Positions 17,791-27,221 of a DNA stretch of 64,000 nucleotides are shown here, piece by piece (the first letter of the stretch is position 1; each line of letters opens with the position of its first letter). Made by a program: the position numbers and the translations under genes. The notes beneath the pieces are model-generated. The model was not told the origin of the DNA, did no database searches, and saw nothing but the letters and a program-made list of their open reading frames with translations. This DNA comes from Acidobacteriota bacterium (GTDB taxonomy: Bacteria; Acidobacteriota; Terriglobia; Acidiferrales; UBA7541). The stretch spans positions 1-64,000 of the forward strand of contig JAJPIE010000045.1 of the NCBI GenBank assembly GCA_021324935.1, read 5' to 3'.

Positions 17791-18456
17791 TTATTGATTA
17801 TCGATCAGCCGGTGATGAATCGCGTAAAGCGCGAGTTCCAGACGGTCGGAAACGCCGAGTTTATCGAAAATGTTGTGCAGGTGATTCTTCACCGTCTGCT
17901 CGGAGATGAACAACTTCTCGCCAATCTCCTTGTTGCGGAAGCCCTGCGCCACAAGTTGCACAATCTCTTTTTCGCGGTCGGAAAGCAGGGGCTTCTCGCG
18001 CCGCGGCCCGGAATCGGAAGACTTCGCGAACGCCTTCATGACCTCCGCCGTCATCCGGTTGTCCAGCCAGATTTCGCCCGCATGGACGCGGTGAATGCTC
18101 TTTACCAGCAGATCCGTGGCGGACTGCTTCAGCACCACGCCGCGCGCACCAAGGCGCATCGCGCGCACCACGTCACGGTCGTCTTCCGCCGCGGTCAGAA
18201 CGATCACGCGTGTCGGCGTCTGGTCGAAATTCACCTCTTCCAGCACCGCCAAGCCATCTTTATCCGGCATGCGGAGGTCCAGCAGCAGGATGTCTGGCTT
18301 CAGCTTGGCCAGCAACTTGATGCACTCCGTGCCGTTCTGCGCCTCTCCGACGATGGTGATATCTTCATCGCCATCAATCAATTTGCGGAGCCCGTCGCGA
18401 AATATCGCGTGGTCGTCCGCCATCAGTACCCGAATTTGCTGTTTGGTCTTCGCCAT
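17791..18456 (-). CDS. NarL/FixJ-type response regulator
   Basis: A 221-residue two-domain regulator. The receiver domain (about residues 8-125) has Asp14-Asp15 for Mg2+ and the phosphate-accepting Asp60 in LLLDLRMPDKDG. The C-terminal LuxR-type helix-turn-helix includes LSDREKEIVQLVAQGFRNKE followed by ISEQTVKNHLHNIFDKLGV. The start chosen (ATG at 18456) follows the kinase stop by one base, so the pair is translationally coupled. It should be phosphorylated by the adjacent kinase and bind target promoters as a dimer. The targets are unknown; the downstream TonB receptor is one possibility by proximity only. Confidence 0.92.
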   Translation of the reverse strand: MAKTKQQIRVLMADDHAIFRDGLRKLIDGDEDITIVGEAQNGTECIKLLAKLKPDILLLDLRMPDKDGLAVLEEVNFDQTPTRVIVLTAAEDDRDVVRAMRLGARGVVLKQSATDLLVKSIHRVHAGEIWLDNRMTAEVMKAFAKSSDSGPRREKPLLSDREKEIVQLVAQGFRNKEIGEKLFISEQTVKNHLHNIFDKLGVSDRLELALYAIHHRLIDNQ

Positions 18457-18457
18457 A

Positions 18458-20155
18458 TCAGCCGAGCGGTACCTCAATCGTTAAGCGCGCACCATGGCCT
18501 GGATTCGATTCCACGGTTAGTACTCCCCCCACCGTGCGCGTTCTTTCCTTGATGGAAATGGGACCCAGCCGAAGCCGGTCAAGCTCATCCCCTGTAAAGC
18601 GGCCGGCGAAACTAAAACCCTCGCCGTTATCGTCCACCACGAGGGTGAGCCGGCTGTCGTCCTGCGACAGTTTTACCACGACATGGGAAGCCTTCGCATG
18701 CTTTTTTATGTTGTTGAGTGCTTCTCTGTATATCTGGAATATCTCCCGGCAAACCCGGTCCGGTGCATGCAAATCCACTGAATCCACCAGCAAATCCAGC
18801 GCCAGCGTTGACTCATTCCGGAAGCGTTCGGCAAACCCGCGCATCAAGTCCACCAGGTCCGCCGACTGCACGCGCAGCGGCCGCAGGTCCGTCACCAGAT
18901 GGCGCAATTCTCCGCCTTCGTTCTTCACCGTCTGCTGCAGGCCCGCCAGCCCCGATTCCACCTGGTCCGGATGGGTGGTAACCTTGCGCCGCAGCACGTC
19001 CAGTTGAATCTCGATGCTCAAGAGTGTCTGCAAAATGCCGTCGTGCAGGTCTCGCGAGATGCGCGAACGCTCCGCCTCGATCGCCCGCGCTCGCAGGTGC
19101 CGCAACAGGAACACATTCTCCAGCGCCGCGCTGATATGGGCTGAAATCCTCTCAAACCATTCCAGCTCTTCCCTTAAGTAGGGCTGCCGGCCCGGCCGGC
19201 GATTCAGCAGGAAAATCCGCCCTGCGGCGTGGCCTTCCTGATCGAACGCCACCGAAAGGAAATTCTTGATCGAAAACTCCTGCTGGGTCGGCCCCGGAAT
19301 CCTCGGCAGAATCTTCAATTCCTGTTTGTTCTGCCGGTCCCAGCCAAAGCCCAGGCCCTTGCCTTCCAGCGAATTCCAGCAAAGCGACGCTTCCAGATCA
19401 TCCAGCAAAAATCCGTCTGCGCGTGTTGTCGGGAGATTCTCCGGCACCAGCCGTTCGCTTTCCCCCGATTTCAACTGCCACAGAAAGATCCGCTCCAGGT
19501 CCGCGTCGCGGTACGCCAGCAGCGCGCCTTCCGTCTGAAATTCCGCGCACAACTCTTCCAGCAGCAGCCGCAGGGATTCCGCCAGCCCCAGGTCCACATG
19601 CATGGTGTTCGAAATTCGCGACAAAAAATCCTGCTGCGCCGCGAATTGCCGGTTCTTGTCCCCCAAAAACGCCAGCCCCACCGTGCCCAGAAACGATGCC
19701 GCAAAAAACGATACGGAATACGCAAGACTTCGCGGCCCTGGCGCGGGAATTCCACGGCTCATGTCCAGCGCGAATCCCAGCAGCAAAAGACCAAAGCACA
19801 GCGTCGCCGCGTGGCGCAGATTCCACCGGTAACCCGCCGCGAACGCCACGAAAAACATCAGGAACCATGTCGGCAGAAGCTCCGGCGAGATGTACAGAAA
19901 AACTCCCGCCACAAGCACATCGCATAGGATCGGCAGCCGCCAGCGGTATTTTTGCAGCAACCGCTCCAGGAGCAACACCACCACACCCGCAACAATGTAA
20001 GCCACCAGAAACGACAGCGGCCGCTCCACTTGCCGGGCCGGGCGCAGCTCCAGCAAGCCGAGCATCGCCAGCGTCGCGATTACCGGCCGCGCGTAGGCAA
20101 TTTGCCTTTCAAAATGGAGTTGATCCGTTGGCTGCGGGTTCATGCGCGGGGCCAC
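18458..20155 (-). CDS. Membrane sensor histidine kinase (HisKA_3 type)
   Basis: A 565-residue kinase. Residues 20-165 hold about five membrane helices, 180-345 look like a GAF-type sensor domain, and 355-430 form the dimerisation domain with His371 in SRISRDLHDGILQTL. The ATPase domain covers 460-565, with the N box REALNNIKKHAKAS and the G1 box DDNGEGF. The G2 region reads GPISIKERTRTVGG rather than the usual GLxGMxER, a mild divergence. HisKA_3 kinases pair with LuxR-type regulators, which is what follows. The signal is unknown; the membrane part is not a recognised ligand-binding fold. Confidence 0.9.
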   Translation of the reverse strand: MAPRMNPQPTDQLHFERQIAYARPVIATLAMLGLLELRPARQVERPLSFLVAYIVAGVVVLLLERLLQKYRWRLPILCDVLVAGVFLYISPELLPTWFLMFFVAFAAGYRWNLRHAATLCFGLLLLGFALDMSRGIPAPGPRSLAYSVSFFAASFLGTVGLAFLGDKNRQFAAQQDFLSRISNTMHVDLGLAESLRLLLEELCAEFQTEGALLAYRDADLERIFLWQLKSGESERLVPENLPTTRADGFLLDDLEASLCWNSLEGKGLGFGWDRQNKQELKILPRIPGPTQQEFSIKNFLSVAFDQEGHAAGRIFLLNRRPGRQPYLREELEWFERISAHISAALENVFLLRHLRARAIEAERSRISRDLHDGILQTLLSIEIQLDVLRRKVTTHPDQVESGLAGLQQTVKNEGGELRHLVTDLRPLRVQSADLVDLMRGFAERFRNESTLALDLLVDSVDLHAPDRVCREIFQIYREALNNIKKHAKASHVVVKLSQDDSRLTLVVDDNGEGFSFAGRFTGDELDRLRLGPISIKERTRTVGGVLTVESNPGHGARLTIEVPLG

Positions 20156-20438
20156 ATTCCCCAGGTACTGACGGGCCGCTAGGCCGGCTCTTTTCGCAAT
20201 CGAGTGCTAGAACGATAGCCTGGCGCTCGGTACACCCCCAGCGCCGTTCTATCCCCACACCACCCTCTGCGCCAAGTCTAGCAATTCCCTCCTCGGCTTT
20301 GACTGTCGCTGATGTCTGGCGTTCCGCACTCGTTATCAGCCATTCCAACAAGCTGGCTGGCCGAAAGCACAACGTGCGGCGGCTTGTCCAAAGGCCACCC
20401 CACGGGGCTGCGAAGGTTCTTGGGCGGCGGGTGTCTCG

Positions 20439-21533
20439 TCAGGCGGTTCCTTCCGGAACTGGGAATATTGGAGGTCCCGATGAAGGCAGGCCTGCTTGTC
20501 CGGGTGGAGTTGCCCAGATGACTTCAGCCAAGGGCCGATAGCGAGACGCAAGGAAATAGATCGAATAGGCGGGGAAAAAGACAATAGCAGGCACATTCAA
20601 GAGTGAAATTACAAAGAGGAGTAGCACCACCACCACGATGCCGACCAGAACTGCCAGGGCAATGGTATAGAAATTCCAGGTCCACCCGGCCGCCTTTCCA
20701 GCGAGAATCGCCAATACTCCGGCGCCCCCGATCGGTAGCAGCAGTAGAATGAGCACGAACAACGTAAGAATGCCAATCGCAAAAGCAGCTCCGATCGCCA
20801 GCACAATCTTCATTCCGACATACGCGGCGTATCCGCCCTTCTCCTGCTTCATCCATTCCCATAATCGGCCCCACCCCTGAAACGCACTGATATGCTCCAG
20901 CGCCATTTGCGGGACGACGAAATCCTTAGTCAGGACGTGGATCACTCCCACCACAACCACAACCGCCATCATCGCGAGTAGCAGCAGCGCCCCGCCTATC
21001 ACCAGGGGCACCAGATGCTCTTTGGGCCGATTCAACCAGCCGCTCATCCACACCACTGCCAGCGGAAAGCCAACCAGGAGCAGGAGCGCCGCCAGCGTCA
21101 ACAGCGAGATGGCAATCTGCCAGACAAAGTACGCAAATCCCTCGCGCGTCCGCCGCCTCCATCCCACCCGGATGTGGCACTCTTTCGCCACGACGCTATC
21201 GAACAGAACAAACCGCATCACGCTGCTCACATAGAGAAAAAAGACAAACAGGCACAAGCCGGCCACGACAAGCGGGATGATCCAGGCAGTGATTTCCCCC
21301 GGCAAATGCAGTGCTTGCGCAGACGCCCAGAAATCCAGCGTCTGCTCCGTGCCTTTCTGGGGATGCGTGGTGGGCAGGTTAAGGCTGCCATTGCATCCAC
21401 CCGATCCCAGTTCGCCAGCCAGAAATCCAACCAGCGCGAGGCGGGCCCATTGCGAGAAACGGAACGGCCCGAAAAGCTGCTTTTTTGAATGCTCAAGCGC
21501 GGGGTTAATCGTGTCCGATGCGGAAATGGGCAA
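20439..21533 (-). CDS. Polytopic membrane protein, function unknown
   Basis: A 364-residue hydrophobic protein with about six membrane segments, including a pair at residues 80-110, one at 130-160, one at 175-205, and long Val/Leu-rich helices at 235-290 and 295-330. The N-terminal stretch, with NPALEHSKKQLFGPFRFSQW ahead of the first hydrophobic segment, recalls a family of bacterial proteins annotated only by domain-of-unknown-function (DUF7544-like, from memory). The cytoplasmic tail is Pro-rich. It precedes the histidine kinase by 283 bp, too far to assume one operon. No function is proposed. Confidence 0.7.
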   Translation of the reverse strand: MPISASDTINPALEHSKKQLFGPFRFSQWARLALVGFLAGELGSGGCNGSLNLPTTHPQKGTEQTLDFWASAQALHLPGEITAWIIPLVVAGLCLFVFFLYVSSVMRFVLFDSVVAKECHIRVGWRRRTREGFAYFVWQIAISLLTLAALLLLVGFPLAVVWMSGWLNRPKEHLVPLVIGGALLLLAMMAVVVVVGVIHVLTKDFVVPQMALEHISAFQGWGRLWEWMKQEKGGYAAYVGMKIVLAIGAAFAIGILTLFVLILLLLPIGGAGVLAILAGKAAGWTWNFYTIALAVLVGIVVVVLLLFVISLLNVPAIVFFPAYSIYFLASRYRPLAEVIWATPPGQAGLPSSGPPIFPVPEGTA

Positions 21534-21816
21534 GGGAGACCCTCGTTCTTCCTTCGTGAACTTAGCCTGACGAAATCGAACTTACCCTGAAATTCCCGGC
21601 GTCGCAATTCCCGTCTATGATTCGTGGATGCGGCGCTTCTGCCTGTGGCGCCCATACTTCCTTTCTCCTCTGCCGCCCCAGGAAAGCGGCCCCCGCCAGC
21701 AGGATTTTCCCGTGTGTCATCTTGGTCGAGGCGATGTATCGCAATCGACCCGCACTTGACAGCCACAGCCTATTCCCCCATCGCAAGAGGCTCTTTTTCG
21801 CTCCCCGCCAGCGTGT

Positions 21817-21822
21817 TAAACT
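21817..21822 (+). promoter_or_regulatory. Likely -10 element of tRNA-His
   Basis: TAAACT lies 10 bases before the mature tRNA. The same hexamer lies 12 bases before the tRNA-Arg at 57594, which supports a promoter role. No good -35 is visible. Confidence 0.4.
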
Positions 21823-21832
21823 AAAAACCAGC

Positions 21833-21909
21833 GGTGGGAGTAGCTCAGCTGGTAGAGCGTCGGTCTGTGGCACCGAATGTCGCGGGTTCAAATCCCGTCT
21901 CCCACCCCA
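21833..21909 (+). tRNA. tRNA-His (anticodon GTG)
   Basis: A full cloverleaf can be drawn. The acceptor arms are GTGGGAG and CTCCCAC, the D arm is AGCTCAGCTGGTAGAGC, the anticodon stem TCGGT/ACCGA encloses loop CTGTGGC with anticodon GTG, and the T arm is GCGGG/CCCGT around TTCAAAT. The CCA end is encoded. The extra 5' G at 21833 facing discriminator C is the G-1 identity element of tRNA-His. Confidence 0.97.
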
Positions 21910-22091
21910 ATTCAACTTTTTCAGCCTGCCTGGTCCCGGCAGAAACTCCACGGAAATTCCTGTAACCTCGTTCCTGCTCATTCCATCTTTCAGACGGACT
22001 CTCGAATCTCTGTGATATAAGGATTCGGCGCAGGAAATGGTCTCCGAGGAGCAGGCGCAACTTCACCATTTCAGCCAACTAAGGACCTCTA

Positions 22092-22769
22092 ATGAAGATC
22101 GTCAAGAAATCAGGTTCTCCGAAAGTCCTCGTGATCGATGTCGGCGGCACCAACGTCAAGATGCTTGCCACGGGCCAGAAAGAGCCGACCAAGTTTCCAT
22201 CCGGCCCCAAAATGACCGCTTCCCTCATGGTCAAAGAAGTAAAAGCAGCCACCAAGGGTTGGGATTACGACCGCATCTCCCTCGGCTATCCGGGTCCTAT
22301 CATCAACGGGCGCCCGCTTCGCGAGCCCCACAACCTCGGCGGCGGCTGGATGAAGTTCAACTTCAACAAAGCGTTCGACTGCCCGGTGAAAGTCATTAAC
22401 GACGCTTCCATGCAGGCCCTGGGCAGCTACGAAGGCGGGCGCATGCTCTTTCTCGGCCTCGGCACCGGCCTCGGCTCCGCCATGATCGTGGACGGCGTCT
22501 TGCAGCCCATGGAGCTCGCCCACCTGCTTTACAAAAAGGGAAGGACCTATGAGGACTATCTCGGCTTGCGTGGACTTGAGCGGCTTGGCAAGAAAAAATG
22601 GCGCAAGCACGTGGCCGAAGTCGTGGAGCTTCTCAAAGCGGCGCTCGACGCCGACTATGTGGTCATCGGCGGCGGCAACAGCAAAAAACTGAAGACCTTG
22701 CCTGACGGCGCGCGCCTCGGCGACAACGCCAACGCCTTCCGCGGCGGCTTCCGTCTTTGGAAGGATTGA
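22092..22769 (+). CDS. ROK-family sugar kinase, polyphosphate-glucokinase-like
   Basis: A 225-residue cytoplasmic kinase. It has the phosphate-1 motif VIDVGGTNVKM near residue 15, the catalytic-Asp segment VINDASMQALGSYEGG near 98, and the glycine-rich LFLGLGTGLGSAMIVDGV near 120. The ROK Cys-rich zinc motif is absent, as in polyphosphate-dependent glucokinases (about 250 residues). Glucose phosphorylation from polyphosphate or ATP is therefore the best guess, though phosphoryl donor and sugar cannot be read directly. It is slightly shorter than typical members. It follows the tRNA-His gene on the same strand but is a separate unit. Confidence 0.8.
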   Translation: MKIVKKSGSPKVLVIDVGGTNVKMLATGQKEPTKFPSGPKMTASLMVKEVKAATKGWDYDRISLGYPGPIINGRPLREPHNLGGGWMKFNFNKAFDCPVKVINDASMQALGSYEGGRMLFLGLGTGLGSAMIVDGVLQPMELAHLLYKKGRTYEDYLGLRGLERLGKKKWRKHVAEVVELLKAALDADYVVIGGGNSKKLKTLPDGARLGDNANAFRGGFRLWKD

Positions 22770-23068
22770 TTGCAGCACCCGAGGCCGCCGCGCTATGAGG
22801 TCCTTTTTGGGGCCCGGGATGAATTAAAGGGGTGGGCTTTTCTTCCGGTGAGGAGTCGTTTCCAGCTTGCTCAGGCTGGCGTCCCCAAGATCGAGCGGGG
22901 CTTCGAATAGATCCAACATCTCACCGGGCAGAGGCGGCTCAAAAACGTCAGAGACAAATATCTTGCCGCGTAGTGTCCGAAACTGACGAACGAGCTGCAA
23001 ATTCGCCCCTCCCGAGGGCCCCTTTACCTTCTAGCCTTCTTTCCCATGCCTGGATGATAATTTGATTG

Positions 23069-23199
23069 GGCTCTGTTGACATCCTAGCGGCGCAGAACGC
23101 CGGGAGCGAAAAACAGATCCCTCACCCCGCAAAAACGGCGGGGATTCGTAATGACAATTTTCCCCACTGCACACAATTAAGAGGGAAATCAACAGAGCC
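23069..23199. repeat. 131-bp MITE-like element with 11-bp terminal inverted repeats
   Basis: GGCTCTGTTGA at 23069-23079 and its exact reverse complement TCAACAGAGCC at 23189-23199 bracket a noncoding 131-bp segment. It contains a second, smaller palindromic repeat (23115-23155). No transposase is present and a target-site duplication is not obvious. It lies in a 493-bp gap between the ROK kinase and the HAD gene, with no other gene in it. Confidence 0.55.
23115..23155 (-). repeat. Dispersed hairpin repeat, copy 1
   Basis: On the minus strand this reads GTCATTACGAATCCCCGCC, a T-rich loop, GCGGGG, then GAGGGATCTG. The core forms a CCCCGC/GCGGGG hairpin. A related plus-strand copy at 31484-31523 shares the GTCAT start and GAGGGATCT end. 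Confidence 0.6.
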
Positions 23200-23262
23200 A
23201 TTCGATTTCTAAAATTCAGGTGAGATAACGACTCAAACAGTAACACCCATCCACACCATCCA

Positions 23263-23967
23263 ATGACCAAGATTGTCTGTACCGGTTTGCTTATCGACAT
23301 GGACGGCGTCCTCGTCGACTCCACCGCCGCGATCGCTCGAGTCTGGTCCCGCTGGGCTGCGCTGCATCGCATGGACCCCGCACGCATCATAGCTCTCGCC
23401 CACGGCCGCACTTCTTTCGCCGCCATTCAGGAAATCTTGCTCAACGCTTCCCCCGAAACTCATCTTGAGGAAAATCGCTGGATGGAACGCAGCGAAATCG
23501 AGGATGTCGCCGATGTCGTCGCCCTGCCGGGCGCCCGCGCGCTTCTCACTGCTATCCCGTCTGCGCAACGCGCCGTCGTCACTTCCGCCACTCGCCCGCT
23601 CGCTGAAGTCCGTCTTCGCTCCGCAACTCTTTGGGATCTTGTCAGTCAGCTCCTCACCGCCAGTGATATCGAGCACGGAAAGCCGCACCCGGAACCTTAT
23701 CTCAAGGGCGCTGCCGCCCTGCAACTGCCTCCACAGGATTGCGTGGTCATCGAAGACGCCGCCTCCGGCACGCGCTCCGGCAAATCCGCGGGTACTCGAG
23801 TCCTCGCCCTGCGCACGACCAGCGAGGATGCTACGCTCCTCGCCGCCGGCGCCGATTGGATCGCCAACGATTGCGCTTCTCTCCGTTGCTCCAACCTTCC
23901 CGGGTCAAACCAACTTCTCCTGGAATTCCCGGATAACGAAATTCCTCGCCTACCCAAAATGCGCTAA
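23263..23967 (+). CDS. HAD-superfamily phosphatase (beta-PGM-like subfamily)
   Basis: A 234-residue enzyme with all HAD motifs: DMDGVLVDS at residues 12-20 with nucleophile Asp12 and acid/base Asp14, VVTSATRP as motif II, KPHPEPYL with the motif III Lys, and VIEDAASGTRSGKSAG as motif IV. The four-helix cap lies between motifs I and II. This architecture occurs in sugar-phosphate and glycerol-phosphate phosphatases and in beta-phosphoglucomutases; a phosphatase is favoured, since no mutase-specific cap residues are recognised. Substrate unknown. The next gene starts 52 bp downstream on the same strand. Confidence 0.85.
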   Translation: MTKIVCTGLLIDMDGVLVDSTAAIARVWSRWAALHRMDPARIIALAHGRTSFAAIQEILLNASPETHLEENRWMERSEIEDVADVVALPGARALLTAIPSAQRAVVTSATRPLAEVRLRSATLWDLVSQLLTASDIEHGKPHPEPYLKGAAALQLPPQDCVVIEDAASGTRSGKSAGTRVLALRTTSEDATLLAAGADWIANDCASLRCSNLPGSNQLLLEFPDNEIPRLPKMR

Positions 23968-24019
23968 GATGCGTCGAACCAAGAAAGACCTGTAGTCGCA
24001 TTCCAAGGAGAAATTGGTG

Positions 24020-25582
24020 ATGGATCGCCGCTCCCGCCTGCTGTTGTTTTGCGCCGCCGCTTGCCTTGTCGCTGCCTCGCCATTCGGCGCATTCCCTCAA
24101 GAGAAGGAATCGAAGCCCGCGGAAAAGCCGGCCGAAACGCCCGCCGCTCCCCCCAAGGAAGAATCCACTGTCACCGACCACTCCATCAAGATCGGCTCCC
24201 AGACCGTTCCTTACAAAGCCACCGTCGGCAGCCTGCTCCTGAAAAACGAAAAGGACGAGCCGACGGCGCTCATCTTTTTTACTTCCTACATCCGCTCGGA
24301 TAGCAAGGACGTCTCGCAACGCCCCATTTCGTTCCTCTACAACGGCGGCCCCGGCTCCGCTTCTCTTTGGCTGCACATGGGCTCCTTCGGACCAAAACGC
24401 GTCTCCACCACCAACGCCGGCGTCACTCCTCCCGCTCCTTACAAGCTGGAAGACAATCCCAACTGCCTGCTCGACAAAACAGATCTTGTTTTCATTGATC
24501 CTGTCGGTACCGGCTTCAGCCGGGCGGTCGGCAAAGCTCAGGACAAGGACTTCTGGGGCGTGGATCAGGATGCCCGCTCTCTCGCTCAGTTCGTCGAGGC
24601 CTACGTCAGCCGCAATAATCGCTGGAACTCCCCCAAATTCCTGATTGGCGAAAGCTATGGCACCTTCCGCAACGCGGTTCTCGCCAACACGCTGCAATCC
24701 CGCTATAACCTCTATCTCAACGGCCTGGTCATGATTTCGTCGGTCTGGGATCTCGGCACTATCTCTTTCTATCCCGGCGAAGACCTCTCCTACATCCTTT
24801 ATCTCCCCAGTTATGCCGCCACCGCCTGGTACCATAAGGTTGTTTCGGACCGGCCCAACAATCTCAACGCCTTCGTCGACGACGCCACGAAATTCGCCAA
24901 GGGCGATTACGCGGATGCTCTCTTGAAAGGCGATGCCCTTTCAGATACCGAAAAGTCTGCCATCGCCAAGAAGTTTGCGCACTTCACCGGGCTCAGTGAA
25001 GACTACGTGATGAAATCCGATCTTCGGGTCAAGCTGCCTCAGTTCATGCAGGAGCTGCAGCGCACCCGCGGCCTCACTACCGGGCGCCTCGATGCCCGCT
25101 TCTCCGGCCCCACTTACAATCTCATCGAGGATTCGGCCGACTATGATCCGCAGGAAACCGCCATCAGCGGCGCTTTTGTCGCGGCCTTCAACCAATACGA
25201 GCGCGAAGAACTCAAGTACAATCCCGACCGCGAATATCACGTTTTCGCCCACTTTGGCGATAACAATTGGGACTGGAAGCACTCCGCCGGCGAAGGCGCG
25301 TTTTTCCCTGGCTCCCCCAATGTCATGCTCGACCTGGCGAATGCCATCATCACCAACACGCGTCTCCAAGTCGAAATGGAAGATGGCTTCTACGATCTGG
25401 CTACCCCTTTTACGGAATCTGAGTACGCCACCGAGCATCTTGGCCTGCCCGCCAATCTACAGAAAAACATACACCACAAACGCTACGAAGCCGGCCACAT
25501 GATGTATCTCCGCGACGAAGACCTCGCCAAGCTCAAAGGCAACGTCGCCGCCTTCATCGAATCCGCCTCCAAAGGCCAGTAA
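24020..25582 (+). CDS. Secreted serine carboxypeptidase-like peptidase (S10 family)
   Basis: A 520-residue alpha/beta hydrolase. The signal peptide covers about residues 1-28 (hydrophobic LLLFCAAACLVAASPFGAFP), followed by a Lys/Glu/Pro-rich linker. The S10 hallmarks are YNGGPGSASLWLHMGSFGP (oxyanion region), Ser212 in IGESYGTFRN, the Asp region FYDLATPF, and His493 in EAGHMMY. It should remove C-terminal residues from peptides outside the cytoplasm. The ATG at 24020 is chosen because AAGGAG lies nine bases upstream; a GTG three bases earlier is also possible. Several exported peptidases occur in this window. Confidence 0.9.
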   Translation: MDRRSRLLLFCAAACLVAASPFGAFPQEKESKPAEKPAETPAAPPKEESTVTDHSIKIGSQTVPYKATVGSLLLKNEKDEPTALIFFTSYIRSDSKDVSQRPISFLYNGGPGSASLWLHMGSFGPKRVSTTNAGVTPPAPYKLEDNPNCLLDKTDLVFIDPVGTGFSRAVGKAQDKDFWGVDQDARSLAQFVEAYVSRNNRWNSPKFLIGESYGTFRNAVLANTLQSRYNLYLNGLVMISSVWDLGTISFYPGEDLSYILYLPSYAATAWYHKVVSDRPNNLNAFVDDATKFAKGDYADALLKGDALSDTEKSAIAKKFAHFTGLSEDYVMKSDLRVKLPQFMQELQRTRGLTTGRLDARFSGPTYNLIEDSADYDPQETAISGAFVAAFNQYEREELKYNPDREYHVFAHFGDNNWDWKHSAGEGAFFPGSPNVMLDLANAIITNTRLQVEMEDGFYDLATPFTESEYATEHLGLPANLQKNIHHKRYEAGHMMYLRDEDLAKLKGNVAAFIESASKGQ

Positions 25583-25880
25583 TCTGAAAACCTTAGGCGC
25601 TGCTAGCGCGACTGGGGCTCCAATCGAACCAGGCGCGAACCTGTCGGGAGTACTCCCTCCGCGTCGCACTCCGATTTTTAATTACGATCGCTAACCACCC
25701 GATTAACAGTTTTCTAATGTAGGCCGCCTCACCAATAACAATCTCGCGCTACCTGTACTTCACCGCTCCCCAGGCTGCGCTCTTTTTTCTCTACACTTGC
25801 CTTTGGGGCAAACCTGCTTCCGATGTTTCGCCCCAATTGCAGTTTCTGTTCAAGAACAATCCAATTAACCCAGGGGTCCC

Positions 25881-27095
25881 ATGTCTACGACACCTCCGGC
25901 CGTAACGCCCGCTCCGCGCACGTTCCAGGTGCCTCAGCTGATCGCCGCCATGCTCAAATCAGGTGAGCACGTCAGTGATTTGATTTTTTCTCCCGGCCGC
26001 GCGCCGCAGATCGAAGTCAACGGCCAACTCGTCGAGCTGAAATTCAAGGGCCTCGAGCGCCTCGTTCCCAACGACACGGAAGGAATCGCCAAAGTGCTCA
26101 TGGCCAAAAACGAGCACGCCGCGGCGAAGCTCGAAAAAGAAGGGTCCGCCGACATCTCTTATGGCCTCGAAGGTCTCGGCCGGTTCCGCGTCAACGTCTT
26201 TCGTCAACGCGGCACTTGTGCCATCGTCATGCGCGTGATCCCAGACCGCATTCCTAGTTTTGAAGATCTCAAAGTTCCTCCGCAACTCAAGGAAGTCTGC
26301 AACCTGAAAAACGGCATTGTTCTGGTCACCGGCCCTACCGGTTCCGGAAAATCCTCCACACTCGCCGCTGTCATCGACAAAATGAACGAGGAAAAGGCCA
26401 TTCACATCCTGACGATCGAGGATCCCATCGAGTTCCTGCATCGCCACAAAAAGTCCACCATCCATCAGCGCGAACTCCACGCCGATACGCCCACCTTCTC
26501 CCTCGCCCTGCGCGCCGCGCTTCGGCAAGCTCCCAAGGTCATCCTGGTCGGCGAGATGCGCGATCGCGAAACCATGGAAATCGCTCTTGAGGCCTCCGAA
26601 ACCGGCCACCTCGTTCTCTCTACGCTGCACACGACTGACGCCGCCAAAACCGTCGAGCGCATCATTGGCGCCTTCCCCATGGAGGATCAACAAGGCATCC
26701 GCACGCGCCTCTCCAAGGCGTTTCGTTACATCATTTCCCAGCGCCTGGTTCCTCGCCTCGATGGCAAAGGCCGCATCGCCGTCGTCGAAATCCTCAAGTC
26801 CACGATGCGCACCCGCGAGTACATTGAAAAGGGTGAATCCGAAGGCAAAAGCCTGCTGGATGCCATGCGCGACGGCTCTAACGACGGCATGCAGCATTTC
26901 GACGCTGAGATCGAAAAACTCGTTCGCGCAGGCGTCATCGACGTGGACACCGGACTCACTTACGCCACCAACGCCGGCAACCTGCGCCTGGAGCTCACCG
27001 ATTTCCTCGAAGAACAGCAGCGCCGCCGCCCTCGTTCCGCGCAGGACACCAGTTCTGACCCGAATTCCGACTCCGAATTCGAGTTCACCCGCTGA
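25881..27095 (+). CDS. pilT: Type IV pilus retraction ATPase PilT
   Basis: A 404-residue hexameric secretion-type ATPase that powers pilus retraction and twitching motility. An N-terminal PAS-like domain (about residues 15-110) precedes the RecA-like domain, with Walker A GPTGSGKSSTLAA near 154, Asp box around ILTIEDPIEF, Walker B VILVGEMRD near 220, and the downstream LEASETGHLVLSTLHTTDA block. The LxALxQAPKVILVGEMRDxETxxxALxxAETGHLV pattern separates PilT/PilU from PilB. The C-terminal 30 residues are variable, Arg/Ser-rich. No pil genes flank it; minor pilins lie 22 kb away. Confidence 0.92.
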   Translation: MSTTPPAVTPAPRTFQVPQLIAAMLKSGEHVSDLIFSPGRAPQIEVNGQLVELKFKGLERLVPNDTEGIAKVLMAKNEHAAAKLEKEGSADISYGLEGLGRFRVNVFRQRGTCAIVMRVIPDRIPSFEDLKVPPQLKEVCNLKNGIVLVTGPTGSGKSSTLAAVIDKMNEEKAIHILTIEDPIEFLHRHKKSTIHQRELHADTPTFSLALRAALRQAPKVILVGEMRDRETMEIALEASETGHLVLSTLHTTDAAKTVERIIGAFPMEDQQGIRTRLSKAFRYIISQRLVPRLDGKGRIAVVEILKSTMRTREYIEKGESEGKSLLDAMRDGSNDGMQHFDAEIEKLVRAGVIDVDTGLTYATNAGNLRLELTDFLEEQQRRRPRSAQDTSSDPNSDSEFEFTR

Positions 27096-27221
27096 GGGTG
27101 GCACACGCACTCTTTTCTATGCAATTTGCTGCCGATCACAAGTCACCATTCACCAGTAACCTCTTTGCTTTTTCCCCACACGAACGTATGATGGCGCATC
27201 GCTCCAACTTGAGATCTCACT

